A DNA stretch of 8,840 bases from UBA5359 sp028699365 [NCBI: bacterium] (GCA_028699365.1 JAQVUQ010000091.1:1-8840), one strand, 5' to 3'; numbered from the stretch's first letter, positions 1-7,021 are shown. A program made the numbers and translations. Notes: generated by a model from the letters alone, not told the origin.

Positions 1-274
1 GAAGCGCAATGTACTGTTCCACACGAAGACTGGTCGGTTCCTGAACCAGGAGAGTATGCGGCAGATAGAGCAGGGTTATACTTAGAGAAGTCAACAGGCC
101 TCCGCTCAAACCGAAGAAGACGGCCGCCAGTACGACCGGGATAAAATAGAGACTCCGTATTATTTCCAGACGTATCTGCAAGCCTATGGTGACATAGTAA
201 TGAATAAACGTGATCAACGTTACCAGCACCACTATCAGAGCAATCCAGTTTCTTCTCATCTGCAACGAGTTCAT
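1..274 (-). CDS. Probable sensor histidine kinase, N-terminal membrane domain (3' end outside the window)
   Basis: Only the first 91 residues are present; the gene runs off the left edge. The start is the ATG at 274, preceded by a GGAGAG stretch that lies in the end of the upstream protease gene; another in-frame ATG at 259 has no ribosome site. The visible part is very hydrophobic: one membrane segment at about residues 10-28 and another at about 43-76, with the phrases SLYFIPVVLAA, FFGLSGGLL and LLYLPH. This RLYYLP-ILAA-FG--GGLL-LLYLPH style of membrane domain is known to me from the N-termini of two-component sensor kinases. No phosphoacceptor histidine or ATPase motif is visible because they would lie outside the window, so kinase identity is inference. 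It begins 7 nt after the stop of the PrsW-like protease, so the two are probably co-transcribed and may be translationally coupled. Confidence 0.6.
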   Translation of the reverse strand, partial: MNSLQMRRNWIALIVVLVTLITFIHYYVTIGLQIRLEIIRSLYFIPVVLAAVFFGLSGGLLTSLSITLLYLPHTLLVQEPTSLRVEQYIAL

Positions 275-281
275 GACAAGT

Positions 282-1118
282 TCACTCTCCGGTTGCCTTT
301 GCCGCTTCCTGGAGTCGTACCGCCTCGTCCCAGCGACGCCAAAGTATGATCACCCCTATTCCACCTACGACTATCTGTCCCGTAAGAGCGTTTACCAAAG
401 GCTGAAGCATTGCCGACATTGCATTGGGCAGACCGTTCCATAGTCCGTGCAACCCGGCCACCAGCAGATAAGCGCCGACAACTTTGGAATTAAACCTGAA
501 GCGTCCCGGCCTGCTCTCGCGGAACATGATACTGACCAGTATTGCTGTCCATGTGCCGTGGCCCAGTGGTGAAAGTATGCCTCGCAGCAGGGTAATGTAA
601 ACCGTCAGAGACAGGCTGCCGCCGCTGTGCAAAAAAGCTGTGAAAGCATAACCGGTACTTTCAAGAGCTGCAAAACCCATTCCGGCCGCCGCTCCCAGGA
701 TAAGACCGTCCAGTTCCGAGTTGTGCCGATGGCGCTGTGCAATAAGCACTACACCCAGGACTTTGGCAAACTCCTCTATAAGCCCTATCCGAAAAGCGGT
801 GAAGAATGTCAGGCGTTGAACAAAGAGGGGCTCAAGCAATGCGGCGGCAAAGACACCCAGAACGCCGCCGTAGAAGAATCCTTTGGCTATGGTCAGCAGC
901 TTCAAACGGCTGAGATGTCTGTGGTTGTAGAACAGCACTACGTAAGTTACAGGTATGAGAAAGCTTCCCAGCATTGTGACGGCGGGAAAGAGGTTTGAGT
1001 TGCGGGTAATGGAGAGGATGGAGACGCCGACGGCATAAAGAATCAGCCCCTGCAGAAGTATCTGCCACCACAGGCCGATTCTTCTGACCTTACGATGCTC
1101 CGGTTCCACAGGCCGCAT
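282..1118 (-). CDS. PrsW-family glutamic-type intramembrane protease
   Basis: This 278-residue polytopic membrane protein has about seven or eight hydrophobic segments. It carries the family's motifs in order: EEFAK at residues 115-119, DG at 137-138 followed by GAAAGMGFAALES with E153, a histidine at 187 in PLGHGTW, and HGLWN at 224-228. These match the EExxK, FAxxE, H and HxxWN signatures of the PrsW/CPBP-related intramembrane proteases. In Bacillus subtilis PrsW cuts the anti-sigma factor RsiW in the membrane; other members have untested substrates. The ATG at 1118 has a GGAGG 6 nt upstream. The gene is followed after 7 nt by a probable sensor kinase, which suggests a role in envelope sensing. 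No sigma or anti-sigma gene is visible, so the substrate is unknown. Length is normal for the family and the active-site motifs look intact. Confidence 0.85.
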   Translation of the reverse strand: MRPVEPEHRKVRRIGLWWQILLQGLILYAVGVSILSITRNSNLFPAVTMLGSFLIPVTYVVLFYNHRHLSRLKLLTIAKGFFYGGVLGVFAAALLEPLFVQRLTFFTAFRIGLIEEFAKVLGVVLIAQRHRHNSELDGLILGAAAGMGFAALESTGYAFTAFLHSGGSLSLTVYITLLRGILSPLGHGTWTAILVSIMFRESRPGRFRFNSKVVGAYLLVAGLHGLWNGLPNAMSAMLQPLVNALTGQIVVGGIGVIILWRRWDEAVRLQEAAKATGE

Positions 1119-1219
1119 ATCGATCCTCCGAAGATTATATCGCGTTTTATTGACTCCCTAGTATTATGTTCCCCTGAAGACCGCCTTAAACATTTCCATT
1201 GTTTTCTCTCCACAGGAAT

Positions 1220-1248
1220 TTGCCTATACTACTCCAAAACTGTATTAT
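1220..1248 (+). promoter_or_regulatory. Candidate sigma-70-type promoter for the ABC exporter
   Basis: The gap between the divergent protease and exporter genes (1119-1277, 159 bp) holds TTGCCT at 1220-1225 and TATTAT at 1243-1248, separated by exactly 17 bp. Transcription would start near 1255, giving a leader of about 20 nt that contains the AAGGAG ribosome site at 1259-1264 ahead of the ATG at 1278. Two of the six -35 positions and one of the six -10 positions differ from the standard consensus. No operator-like palindrome was found in this gap. Confidence 0.5.
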
Positions 1249-1277
1249 TATTCAATATAAGGAGTTGAACTATAACT

Positions 1278-3086
1278 ATGCGACTTGGACCCGGACGTTT
1301 CCGACATCTGGAAGAAGACACAAAGCCCAGCAATCCCTGGGCCTCGCTCAGACGCGTTCTGCCGTGGCTCACACCGTACTGGCCGTTGATGCTGGCAGGA
1401 TTGTCCTGCATGCTTATCACCACCTATTTGAGCCAGCAACCGCCGCGCATTATTCAGTACGCCGTTGACACTATAATAGGACGCAGGCAATACGAACAGA
1501 TATACAGAGTCATTCTCCTGTTTACAGGCATATACCTCGGCATGCAACTCTTCGGCTTCCTGCGCACTTACTGGCTGCATATAGGAGGGCAGAGCCTGCT
1601 GCACAGATTAAGAGTCCAGTTGTATGAACACCTGCAGCGATTGCCTCTGACCTACTACGATAGCAGGCAAACCGGGGATCTCATGTCCCGCATGACCGGA
1701 GATGTCGGCGAAATAGAGCTACTTATGGTTCACGGCCTCGATGTCTTTATCATGGGACTGTGCGGCATGTTTCTGGCTTTATACTATATCCAGGGTTATC
1801 ATCCTCTGCTGGCCCTGCTGGTCCTGCTGCCGGTGCCGCTCATCGCCGCAGGCATCTTCTTTTTCAGCCGGTCGGTCCGGAAGATATATCGGAGCATCCG
1901 CGACTATGTCGGCAGTCTCAACGCCAGATTGCAGGACAATATCTCCGGCATAAGAGTGGTTAAAGCCTTTTCCCGGGAACGGGAGGAGCTGGACCGGGTG
2001 TCATCGGACAGCCGGCAGGTAATGGATATGAACATCCGCGGCATACGCATGTGGTCCGCCTTCGGCCCGGCCATGGGTTTTATGGGCAATATCGGCTCAG
2101 TGCTGCTGCTGGGAGCGGGAATTCACCTGGTGCAGAGAGGACTGCTGACATCGGGAGAACTGGTGGCCTCCCTCTTCTATGTGAGCAGCTTTTATCAGCC
2201 CATCGGCAATCTTTTTCAGGTCTTCGACAGCCTGCAGCGTTCATTGGCAGCGGCCGAAAGATTACTGGAGGTTCTGGATACCGTGCCGGAGATCAGCGAT
2301 CCCGAGGCAGCCGTACCTCTGGCGGATGTGCAAGGGCAAGTGGAGTTCAGAAACGTCTCGTTCCATTACTCCACCGGGATAGAGATACTGCGCAATATCA
2401 ACCTGCTGGCCCGACCGGGGCAGCGTATCGCCCTGGTCGGGCGCAGCGGCGCCGGCAAAACCAGCTTTATCAACCTTATTCCCCGCTTTTACGACGTGGC
2501 GGAGGGACAGGTCCTGATAGACAACACTGATGTCAGGCTGGTCAAACAGGAAGAACTTCGCCGCCATATCGCCACCGTGCTGCAGGAGACCTTTCTCTTT
2601 AACGGCACGGTAAGAGAGAACCTGCGCTACGGCAGGCCGGAAGCCTCTGAAGATGACCTGACGGCGGCGGCTGAAACCGCCAATGCCCATGAATTCATCG
2701 TCCGTCTGCCAGGCGGATACGATACGGAGATCGGAGAGCGGGGCGTAAAGCTTTCCGGCGGGCAGAAACAACGGCTGGCTATTGCCAGGGCGGTACTGGC
2801 CGACCCCCGCATCCTCATTCTGGATGAAGCTACCTCATCAGTCGACTCGGAATCCGAATTTCTGATCCACCAGGCCCTGGAGCGCCTGATGAACGGGCGT
2901 ACTACCTTTATTATCGCTCACCGTCTCAGCACGATCAGAAACGCGGATCTGATCCTGGTATTGGATGAAGGCACGGTGGTCGAGCAGGGAACGCACAGCC
3001 AGCTTCTGCAGGCCGACAATCGCTATGCCCGCATGTATCACCAGCAATTCTGGTTGGACGAGATGTTCGGAGATACGCTAACTTAG
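1278..3086 (+). CDS. ABC exporter half-transporter, fused membrane and ATPase domains
   Basis: The 602-residue protein has the MsbA/LmrA/BmrA layout: a six-segment exporter membrane domain from about residue 30 to 330, then a nucleotide-binding domain. The ATPase motifs are complete: Walker A GRSGAGKT (388-395), Q-loop Q436 in VLQET, signature LSGGQ (492-496), Walker B ILILDE with catalytic Glu517, D-loop SVDSE, and switch His548 in IAHRLST. Because the catalytic glutamate and signature are both intact, it can plausibly work as a homodimer; no partner half-transporter is next to it. Exporters of this type move lipids, peptides or drugs outward; the substrate cannot be told from sequence. The ATG follows AAGGAG by 13 nt, a longish spacing, but the protein begins normally for the family. 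It is transcribed away from the protease gene, and its last 9 bp overlap the end of the convergent dehydrogenase gene, so it is probably a single-gene transcript not related to the sugar operon. Confidence 0.92.
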   Translation: MRLGPGRFRHLEEDTKPSNPWASLRRVLPWLTPYWPLMLAGLSCMLITTYLSQQPPRIIQYAVDTIIGRRQYEQIYRVILLFTGIYLGMQLFGFLRTYWLHIGGQSLLHRLRVQLYEHLQRLPLTYYDSRQTGDLMSRMTGDVGEIELLMVHGLDVFIMGLCGMFLALYYIQGYHPLLALLVLLPVPLIAAGIFFFSRSVRKIYRSIRDYVGSLNARLQDNISGIRVVKAFSREREELDRVSSDSRQVMDMNIRGIRMWSAFGPAMGFMGNIGSVLLLGAGIHLVQRGLLTSGELVASLFYVSSFYQPIGNLFQVFDSLQRSLAAAERLLEVLDTVPEISDPEAAVPLADVQGQVEFRNVSFHYSTGIEILRNINLLARPGQRIALVGRSGAGKTSFINLIPRFYDVAEGQVLIDNTDVRLVKQEELRRHIATVLQETFLFNGTVRENLRYGRPEASEDDLTAAAETANAHEFIVRLPGGYDTEIGERGVKLSGGQKQRLAIARAVLADPRILILDEATSSVDSESEFLIHQALERLMNGRTTFIIAHRLSTIRNADLILVLDEGTVVEQGTHSQLLQADNRYARMYHQQFWLDEMFGDTLT

Positions 3087-4289
3087 CCGCTCCACCTCAA
3101 CAATACGTCCCTCTGCCAGCGAGCGTTCGGCACCCAAAGCCACCATACAGGCCTCTACGCCCTCCCTTAAACCGGCAAGAGGAGCAACGTCTTCTCCGCG
3201 CAACATGGCTTTCAACTGGTCGACCAGAACTGAATCCCCGCCGTGATGCGAGGAGTTGTCATGCAGCAGCGGTACACGCTCTACAGGTAGCTCTTCACCG
3301 ATACTGCGGCGATGGTACGTTACATAGAGCTCCTCACGACCTATATCTCCGCATATCTGCCCTTCGGAGCCATTGACCCGCAGCGTCCGCGCGTTTACGG
3401 GTTGATCCATACAGAGAGTAAAGGCAGCCAGGACCCCGTTCTCATAGGCTACATTGACCACCTGGTGATCGGGCACATCCTTATCGGAGTTGAAAACACA
3501 TAAGTCTTCATGTTGAGGTATCAGCGCCCCCAGTTCGTCACGACGGGGGGTGTTCATCAGATAAGGGGCGATGTTCCCGGCGCTGTAGCGGCAATTCTCC
3601 TGCCAACGGCAATCACGACAATGCATGGCTGCCTCAGGCTTGGGAACAAAGACAGTCCTTTTGCCGAAAGACGACACGCTGACGGCCGGTGCTCCGGCCA
3701 GACAGTTAAGAATATCCATGTCATGGCTGCATTTCTCCAGCAGGAAAGACCCGGCGACGCCGTTCTTGCGTCTCCAGCCACGGGTAAAAACGGAGGTCAG
3801 AGGAGGTCCCAGCAACTCGGCCGCTTCAATGGACATTACCTGCCCGATAGCTCCGCTGTCTATTATCTCCTTGGCCTTGCGGTAAAAAGCCGTGTATCGC
3901 AAGACAAACCCCACGGCCAGAGGCGGGTATCCCGCCTTGACGTAAGCATCCCACATGCTGCGGCAATCCTCAACAGTGGTAGCCACCGGCTTCTCCAGCA
4001 TGACAATCAGGTTCCGCTCCAGTGCCGGCAAAAGAGCTTCCAGATGCTGAGCATTGGGAGAGGCTATGATAACCGCATCCAGCTCTTCCGGCATGGCCTT
4101 CAGCATCTCCGGCCCGTCTGCGAACACTCTCAACCCCGGATGCCCGTATATCTTTAGATAGGTCTCTATAGCCAGAGGTTTGGGATCGGCAAGCGCAGCC
4201 AACTCCCATTCCTTGCCCATACCGGATTTAAGTTCCTGCAAATATCCATCGGCTCTGAGGCCGCAACCTATGACGCCTATTCTCTTCAT
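3078..4289 (-). CDS. Gfo/Idh/MocA-family dehydrogenase with a four-cysteine site (last gene of the operon)
   Basis: The 403-residue protein begins with a Rossmann nucleotide-binding fold: IGVIGCGLR with GxGxR at 8-12. It has the family's EKP motif at 99-101 and a HxxD motif at His189-Asp192 in CSHDMD, where the family's catalytic residues lie. Members oxidise or reduce sugars, inositols and sugar derivatives using NAD(H) or NADP(H); the substrate here is unknown. The C-terminal domain carries C224, C227, C233 and C264, spaced C-x2-C-x5-C-x30-C, almost the same as in the dehydrogenase two genes upstream. Similar CxxC...C segments occur in other members of the family; metal binding is inference. 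The start ATG has an AGGAGG 10 nt upstream (4300-4305). A perfect inverted repeat ends 5 nt before that ribosome site. It lies 49 nt downstream of the solute-binding protein gene. Its stop lies inside the 3' end of the convergent exporter gene. Confidence 0.9.
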   Translation of the reverse strand: MKRIGVIGCGLRADGYLQELKSGMGKEWELAALADPKPLAIETYLKIYGHPGLRVFADGPEMLKAMPEELDAVIIASPNAQHLEALLPALERNLIVMLEKPVATTVEDCRSMWDAYVKAGYPPLAVGFVLRYTAFYRKAKEIIDSGAIGQVMSIEAAELLGPPLTSVFTRGWRRKNGVAGSFLLEKCSHDMDILNCLAGAPAVSVSSFGKRTVFVPKPEAAMHCRDCRWQENCRYSAGNIAPYLMNTPRRDELGALIPQHEDLCVFNSDKDVPDHQVVNVAYENGVLAAFTLCMDQPVNARTLRVNGSEGQICGDIGREELYVTYHRRSIGEELPVERVPLLHDNSSHHGGDSVLVDQLKAMLRGEDVAPLAGLREGVEACMVALGAERSLAEGRIVEVERLS

Positions 4290-4310
4290 TTTGAGTTATC
4301 CTCCTGTAAC

Positions 4311-4333
4311 CGATTTGCTCATCACGCAAATCG
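4311..4333. repeat. Perfect 8-bp inverted repeat with a 7-nt loop between the binding-protein and dehydrogenase genes
   Basis: CGATTTGC at 4311-4318 pairs exactly with GCAAATCG at 4326-4333 across the loop TCATCAC. It lies between the stop of the solute-binding protein gene (4339) and the AGGAGG (4300-4305) of the next gene. In the operon transcript it would form a hairpin just ahead of the ribosome site, with no following U run, so it is more likely an RNA stability or translation element, or a DNA operator, than an operon terminator. On the plus strand the stem is followed by ATTTTTC, so it could in principle stop antisense transcription coming from the exporter side. Confidence 0.55.
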
Positions 4334-4337
4334 ATTT
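4319..4337. repeat. 19-nt intergenic repeat, copy A
   Basis: The plus-strand string TCATCACGCAAATCGATTT matches copy B at 5658-5676 in 17 of 19 positions; both differences are C/T changes. Copy A sits directly after the stop codon of the solute-binding protein gene and overlaps the right arm of the inverted repeat. It contains the 10-bp palindrome AAATCGATTT (4328-4337), which has the central CG typical of LacI-family operators. Function is unknown. Confidence 0.5.
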
Positions 4338-4338
4338 T

Positions 4339-5643
4339 TCAATATCGCCTGTCTTTCCTGTTGACGGCAGCGTCAATCCGGGACAGCACTTTACTCAGAT
4401 CCTCGCCCAGGATAACGTAGGCTTCGAGTTCGCGCTCCAGCGTCTCCTTGAACTGAGCCGGGACAATGCCGGCACAACCTTCATATTCCTTGACCATGGG
4501 AAAAGAATACTTCACAGCCGCCATCAGCCCCTTGCGAACCTCAGGCGAATATATGGAGCAATCGTTGAAAGCCTCCATATCCGCACCCTCGGGGCGCATG
4601 GGCAACGAATCGCCTTTCTCCACCACGAATTTGGTCTGCTCGGGAGAGGCCAGAAACTTGACAAACTCATAAGCCGCTTTCACATTCCTGCTTTTGGCGT
4701 TGACAGCCAGTATAAGCCCCTCGGCCGGATAAACCCTCCTGCCGTCTGCCGGCACAGGCACCGGCACCACCCCGTAATTCAGTTCGGAACCCGCTCTCTT
4801 CAGATCGAAACCGGCCACCTGCCAGGTTCCGCCCAGAAGCATAGCGGTTTTACCCATCACAAACTGTTCCACCGGTCCCATGCCGTTGCCGCTGTCACCG
4901 GCGTTCTGCTGCAGCTTGGAAGAAACCCTGATTACTTCCGTGGTATCCCTGATAAACTTAAAAGCGCTGCGCATGGCATCGCTCTTAACGTTCCATGTGC
5001 CGTCGGAGTTAAGCAGCTTTCCTCCGTAGAGATACGACAGAAGAACGACATGGTTGAAGCCGGCTAATCCATACTGCTCTGTCTTGCCGTCACTGCGCTT
5101 AATCGTCATCTTTTTCGCCGTTTCAATCATCTCTTCCAGAGTCATCTTCTCAGTCGGGTAAGGTATCTTCATGCGGTCGAAGACATCCCTGTTATAGTAG
5201 AGGACGTACGTGGTTATATTGATGGGAACTCCGTAATACCGCCCTTTGTAATTCATGTTCTCCATCACGGAAGGATACATGGCCTTGAAGAGGGCTTCGT
5301 CCTTCTTCATCATCCCGGTCAAATCTGCGATTATTCCCTTGCGGGCATAATCGTGGTAATTGACGGCGGCCACGGCAAAGACATCGGGAGCCACCCCGCC
5401 GGCGATCTGTGTCAATATCTTGGTATCGAATCCCCCGGCCAAGGGCTCGTATTTTACCTTCATCCCGGGGTGGGATGCGGCAAACATCTTCGACTGATCT
5501 TCACGAAATTCATTGTATCCCGGCGAAGAGTAGCACGACCAGCGCAGGACCGAAGCATCCTCACGCTTCCCGCCGCAACCCTGCAGGTAAAGCGCACAGA
5601 CAATCGCCAGTATAAGCCATATGGATATTCTCCGGCTTTTCAC
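4339..5643 (-). CDS. Extracellular solute-binding lipoprotein of a sugar ABC importer
   Basis: The GTG at 5643 is chosen as start because it follows a GGAGG (5651-5655) by 7 nt and puts a clean lipoprotein signal at the N-terminus. The signal has Lys/Arg at 2-5, a hydrophobic core ISIWLILAIVCALY, and the lipobox LQGC with the lipidated Cys23. In-frame ATG codons at 5661 and 5664 lie upstream, but their ribosome sites are poor. The 434-residue protein has the family 1 sugar-binding protein (MalE/UgpB type) pattern: a N-terminal WSCYSSPGYNEF lobe, IAGGVAPDVFAV, YGVPINITTYVLYYNRDVF, TAMLLGGTW and FVKFLASPEQTKFV. It should be anchored in the cell envelope and deliver a sugar or oligosaccharide to an inner-membrane permease. 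No such permease or ATPase lies on either side: dehydrogenase genes flank it, so the rest of the importer is elsewhere or the protein acts as a sensor. It lies 31 nt downstream of the first dehydrogenase gene. Confidence 0.9.
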   Translation of the reverse strand: MKSRRISIWLILAIVCALYLQGCGGKREDASVLRWSCYSSPGYNEFREDQSKMFAASHPGMKVKYEPLAGGFDTKILTQIAGGVAPDVFAVAAVNYHDYARKGIIADLTGMMKKDEALFKAMYPSVMENMNYKGRYYGVPINITTYVLYYNRDVFDRMKIPYPTEKMTLEEMIETAKKMTIKRSDGKTEQYGLAGFNHVVLLSYLYGGKLLNSDGTWNVKSDAMRSAFKFIRDTTEVIRVSSKLQQNAGDSGNGMGPVEQFVMGKTAMLLGGTWQVAGFDLKRAGSELNYGVVPVPVPADGRRVYPAEGLILAVNAKSRNVKAAYEFVKFLASPEQTKFVVEKGDSLPMRPEGADMEAFNDCSIYSPEVRKGLMAAVKYSFPMVKEYEGCAGIVPAQFKETLERELEAYVILGEDLSKVLSRIDAAVNRKDRRY

Positions 5644-5650
5644 TATTTTT

Positions 5651-5655
5651 CCTCC
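5651..5655 (-). promoter_or_regulatory. Ribosome binding site that fixes the GTG start of the solute-binding protein
   Basis: GGAGG on the minus strand is 7 nt from the GTG at 5643. It lies inside the codons that a start at 5661 or 5664 would use, so those upstream ATGs are unlikely to be the real starts. Confidence 0.75.
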
Positions 5656-5657
5656 GT

Positions 5658-5676
5658 TCATCATGCAAACCGATTT
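5658..5676. repeat. 19-nt intergenic repeat, copy B
   Basis: The plus-strand string TCATCATGCAAACCGATTT is 17/19 identical to copy A (4319-4337). It overlaps the TAA stop of the first dehydrogenase (5675-5677) and ends 3 nt from the ribosome site of the solute-binding protein. Here the left arm of the inverted repeat seen around copy A is absent, so this copy does not form the same hairpin. Both copies occur at a gene end within the same operon. Confidence 0.5.
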
Positions 5677-7006
5677 ATTTCCGCCAGGAAGGGACAGGCA
5701 CTTCGGTAACAAGATCACTTATTCTGACCGGCACGCCAGTACGCATGGATTCGTTGGCGGCTATGCCGATCAGAATGGAACAGGCGCCGTCTCCCAGCCC
5801 GGCCGCCCGCTTCAGCGGGTCTTCCGGCGCGCTCGGATCGAACAGGTCAGCCAGCAGCGGCTCATCGCCGCCCCCGTGTCCTCCCTTAGCCTCAGGCACA
5901 GGCACGCTGTACTGCTCCCCGAAATGGGGATGGACCACAATGCTGGTACCCTTGCGCAGCAGTTCGCCCGGCACCTGGCCGTCTCCGTTTATATAAATGC
6001 TTTCCACGCAATTATGCTCCAACCGCCCCTTGTTGCCGTTGAAGCTGATAGAATACCCTTCCCACGGCGTAAAGGCGTTCAAAGCGTAAGACATGACGGC
6101 ACCGCTGTCATACGTAACGACGGCGTTCATGCTGTCTTCGATATCCATGTCCGGTGAGAAGACGCAGCGATCCCGGTAATAACCGTCGTATCCCTCCTGC
6201 TCCAGGTAGAGTTCCCGCAACCCCGGATTGCCGGACAGGTCAAGATGAAAGGCGCATTTTTCCTTCTCCGGACACTCCAGGCACCGCTCTTTACGATTGG
6301 TAAGCCCGTATCTTTCCGCCTGTTCAGGCGTATAGAAGCGGCGATGTCCCTTGCAGAATACTTCAACCGGAACCGCCTCCAGCCACCAGTTGGCCAGGTC
6401 GAAGTGATGCGTGGCTTTATGCACCAGCAGACCGCCGCTGTTCCCTTTGTGCCTGTGCCAGCGCCTGAAATAATCGGCTCCGTGCCTGACATTGAGGTTC
6501 CAGCAGAAGTCCACGGACAGGATATCGCCGATAATTCCTTCCCGGATCAGCTCCTTGACCCGGCTGCGCACCGGCGAATAGCGACAGTTAAAGGTGACCC
6601 GCAATCTTTTACCGGTTCTGTTTACGGCGTCTATTATATCCTGCAGACGATGCGCATCTATGGTCAGCGGCTTCTCGCAGATGACGTCACAACCCGCCTC
6701 CAGAGCCCTGACCACATAATAATCGTGCCAACTGTCCATAGTAGTGACTATGACCGTATCCGGCTTCTCCTTCCGGAGCATCAAATCGAACTCATCGGCG
6801 GCATACGTCATCACCGGCGGCACCTTGGGGTAATCCGGGAAAACCGGGTCCCCCTCCGCGAAGCGCCGGTTGCGCACCATCATTCGCCCCGGATTGATAT
6901 CGCATATGGCGACCAATTCGCCGTATGCCGGGAATTTATGGACGATAGCATCCGAGAACATATAACTGCGACCGCCGATTCCCACCTGTACGTAACGGGT
7001 TTTCAC
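5675..7006 (-). CDS. Gfo/Idh/MocA-family dehydrogenase with a four-cysteine site (second gene of the operon)
   Basis: The GTG at 7006 is taken as start: an AGGAGG lies 9 nt upstream and the Rossmann fold begins at once (RYVQVGIGGRS, GxGxR at 9-13). An earlier in-frame ATG at 7204 would add 66 residues overlapping the prepilin gene in another frame. The 443-residue protein has EKP at 111-113 and the phrase HKATHHFDLANWW at 196-208, holding the family's catalytic-type Lys197, His200 and Asp203. The family uses NAD(P) to oxidise or reduce sugars and cyclitols; the substrate is unknown. C242, C245, C251 and C281 are spaced C-x2-C-x5-C-x29-C, and C281 sits in RCVFSPDMDIEDS, aligning with LCVFNSDKDVPD of the other dehydrogenase. 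The two proteins are clearly different in sequence, so this is an old paralogue pair rather than a recent copy. It follows the prepilin gene by 65 nt. Confidence 0.88.
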   Translation of the reverse strand: MKTRYVQVGIGGRSYMFSDAIVHKFPAYGELVAICDINPGRMMVRNRRFAEGDPVFPDYPKVPPVMTYAADEFDLMLRKEKPDTVIVTTMDSWHDYYVVRALEAGCDVICEKPLTIDAHRLQDIIDAVNRTGKRLRVTFNCRYSPVRSRVKELIREGIIGDILSVDFCWNLNVRHGADYFRRWHRHKGNSGGLLVHKATHHFDLANWWLEAVPVEVFCKGHRRFYTPEQAERYGLTNRKERCLECPEKEKCAFHLDLSGNPGLRELYLEQEGYDGYYRDRCVFSPDMDIEDSMNAVVTYDSGAVMSYALNAFTPWEGYSISFNGNKGRLEHNCVESIYINGDGQVPGELLRKGTSIVVHPHFGEQYSVPVPEAKGGHGGGDEPLLADLFDPSAPEDPLKRAAGLGDGACSILIGIAANESMRTGVPVRISDLVTEVPVPSWRK

Positions 7007-7015
7007 TTTTCCAAT

Positions 7016-7021
7016 CCTCCT
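7016..7021 (-). promoter_or_regulatory. Ribosome binding site that fixes the GTG start of the first dehydrogenase
   Basis: A full AGGAGG on the minus strand lies 9 nt from the GTG at 7006. It lies in the 65-nt gap after the prepilin gene stop at 7072, supporting the short form of the dehydrogenase. Confidence 0.8.

Noticed and set aside
1134-1139. TATAAT on the minus strand as the -10 of the protease-kinase unit
   Set aside because: Transcription would begin near 1127, inside the GGAGG at 1125-1129 that serves the ATG at 1118, and there is no -35 match 16-18 bp upstream. The true promoter of this unit was not identified.
2262-2771. 169-residue minus-strand reading frame
   Set aside because: It is antisense to the ATPase domain of the exporter and shows no recognisable protein features.
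1278-3086. Exporter as the missing transporter for the solute-binding lipoprotein
   Set aside because: It is a fused type I exporter with MsbA-like layout, on the other strand, with its own promoter. Binding-protein-dependent importers use separate MalF/MalG-type permeases.
3510-4157. 215-residue plus-strand reading frame
   Set aside because: It lies wholly antisense to the last dehydrogenase, whose Rossmann and catalytic motifs are intact.
4180-5067. 295-residue plus-strand reading frame
   Set aside because: It is antisense to the solute-binding protein and the start of the last dehydrogenase; its His/Arg/Gln-rich translation is typical of a shadow frame.
5644-5718. Longer solute-binding protein starting at 5718, 5664 or 5661
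   Set aside because: These starts lie before a GGAGG that is correctly spaced for the GTG at 5643, and the extension would spoil the lipoprotein signal and overlap the dehydrogenase end.
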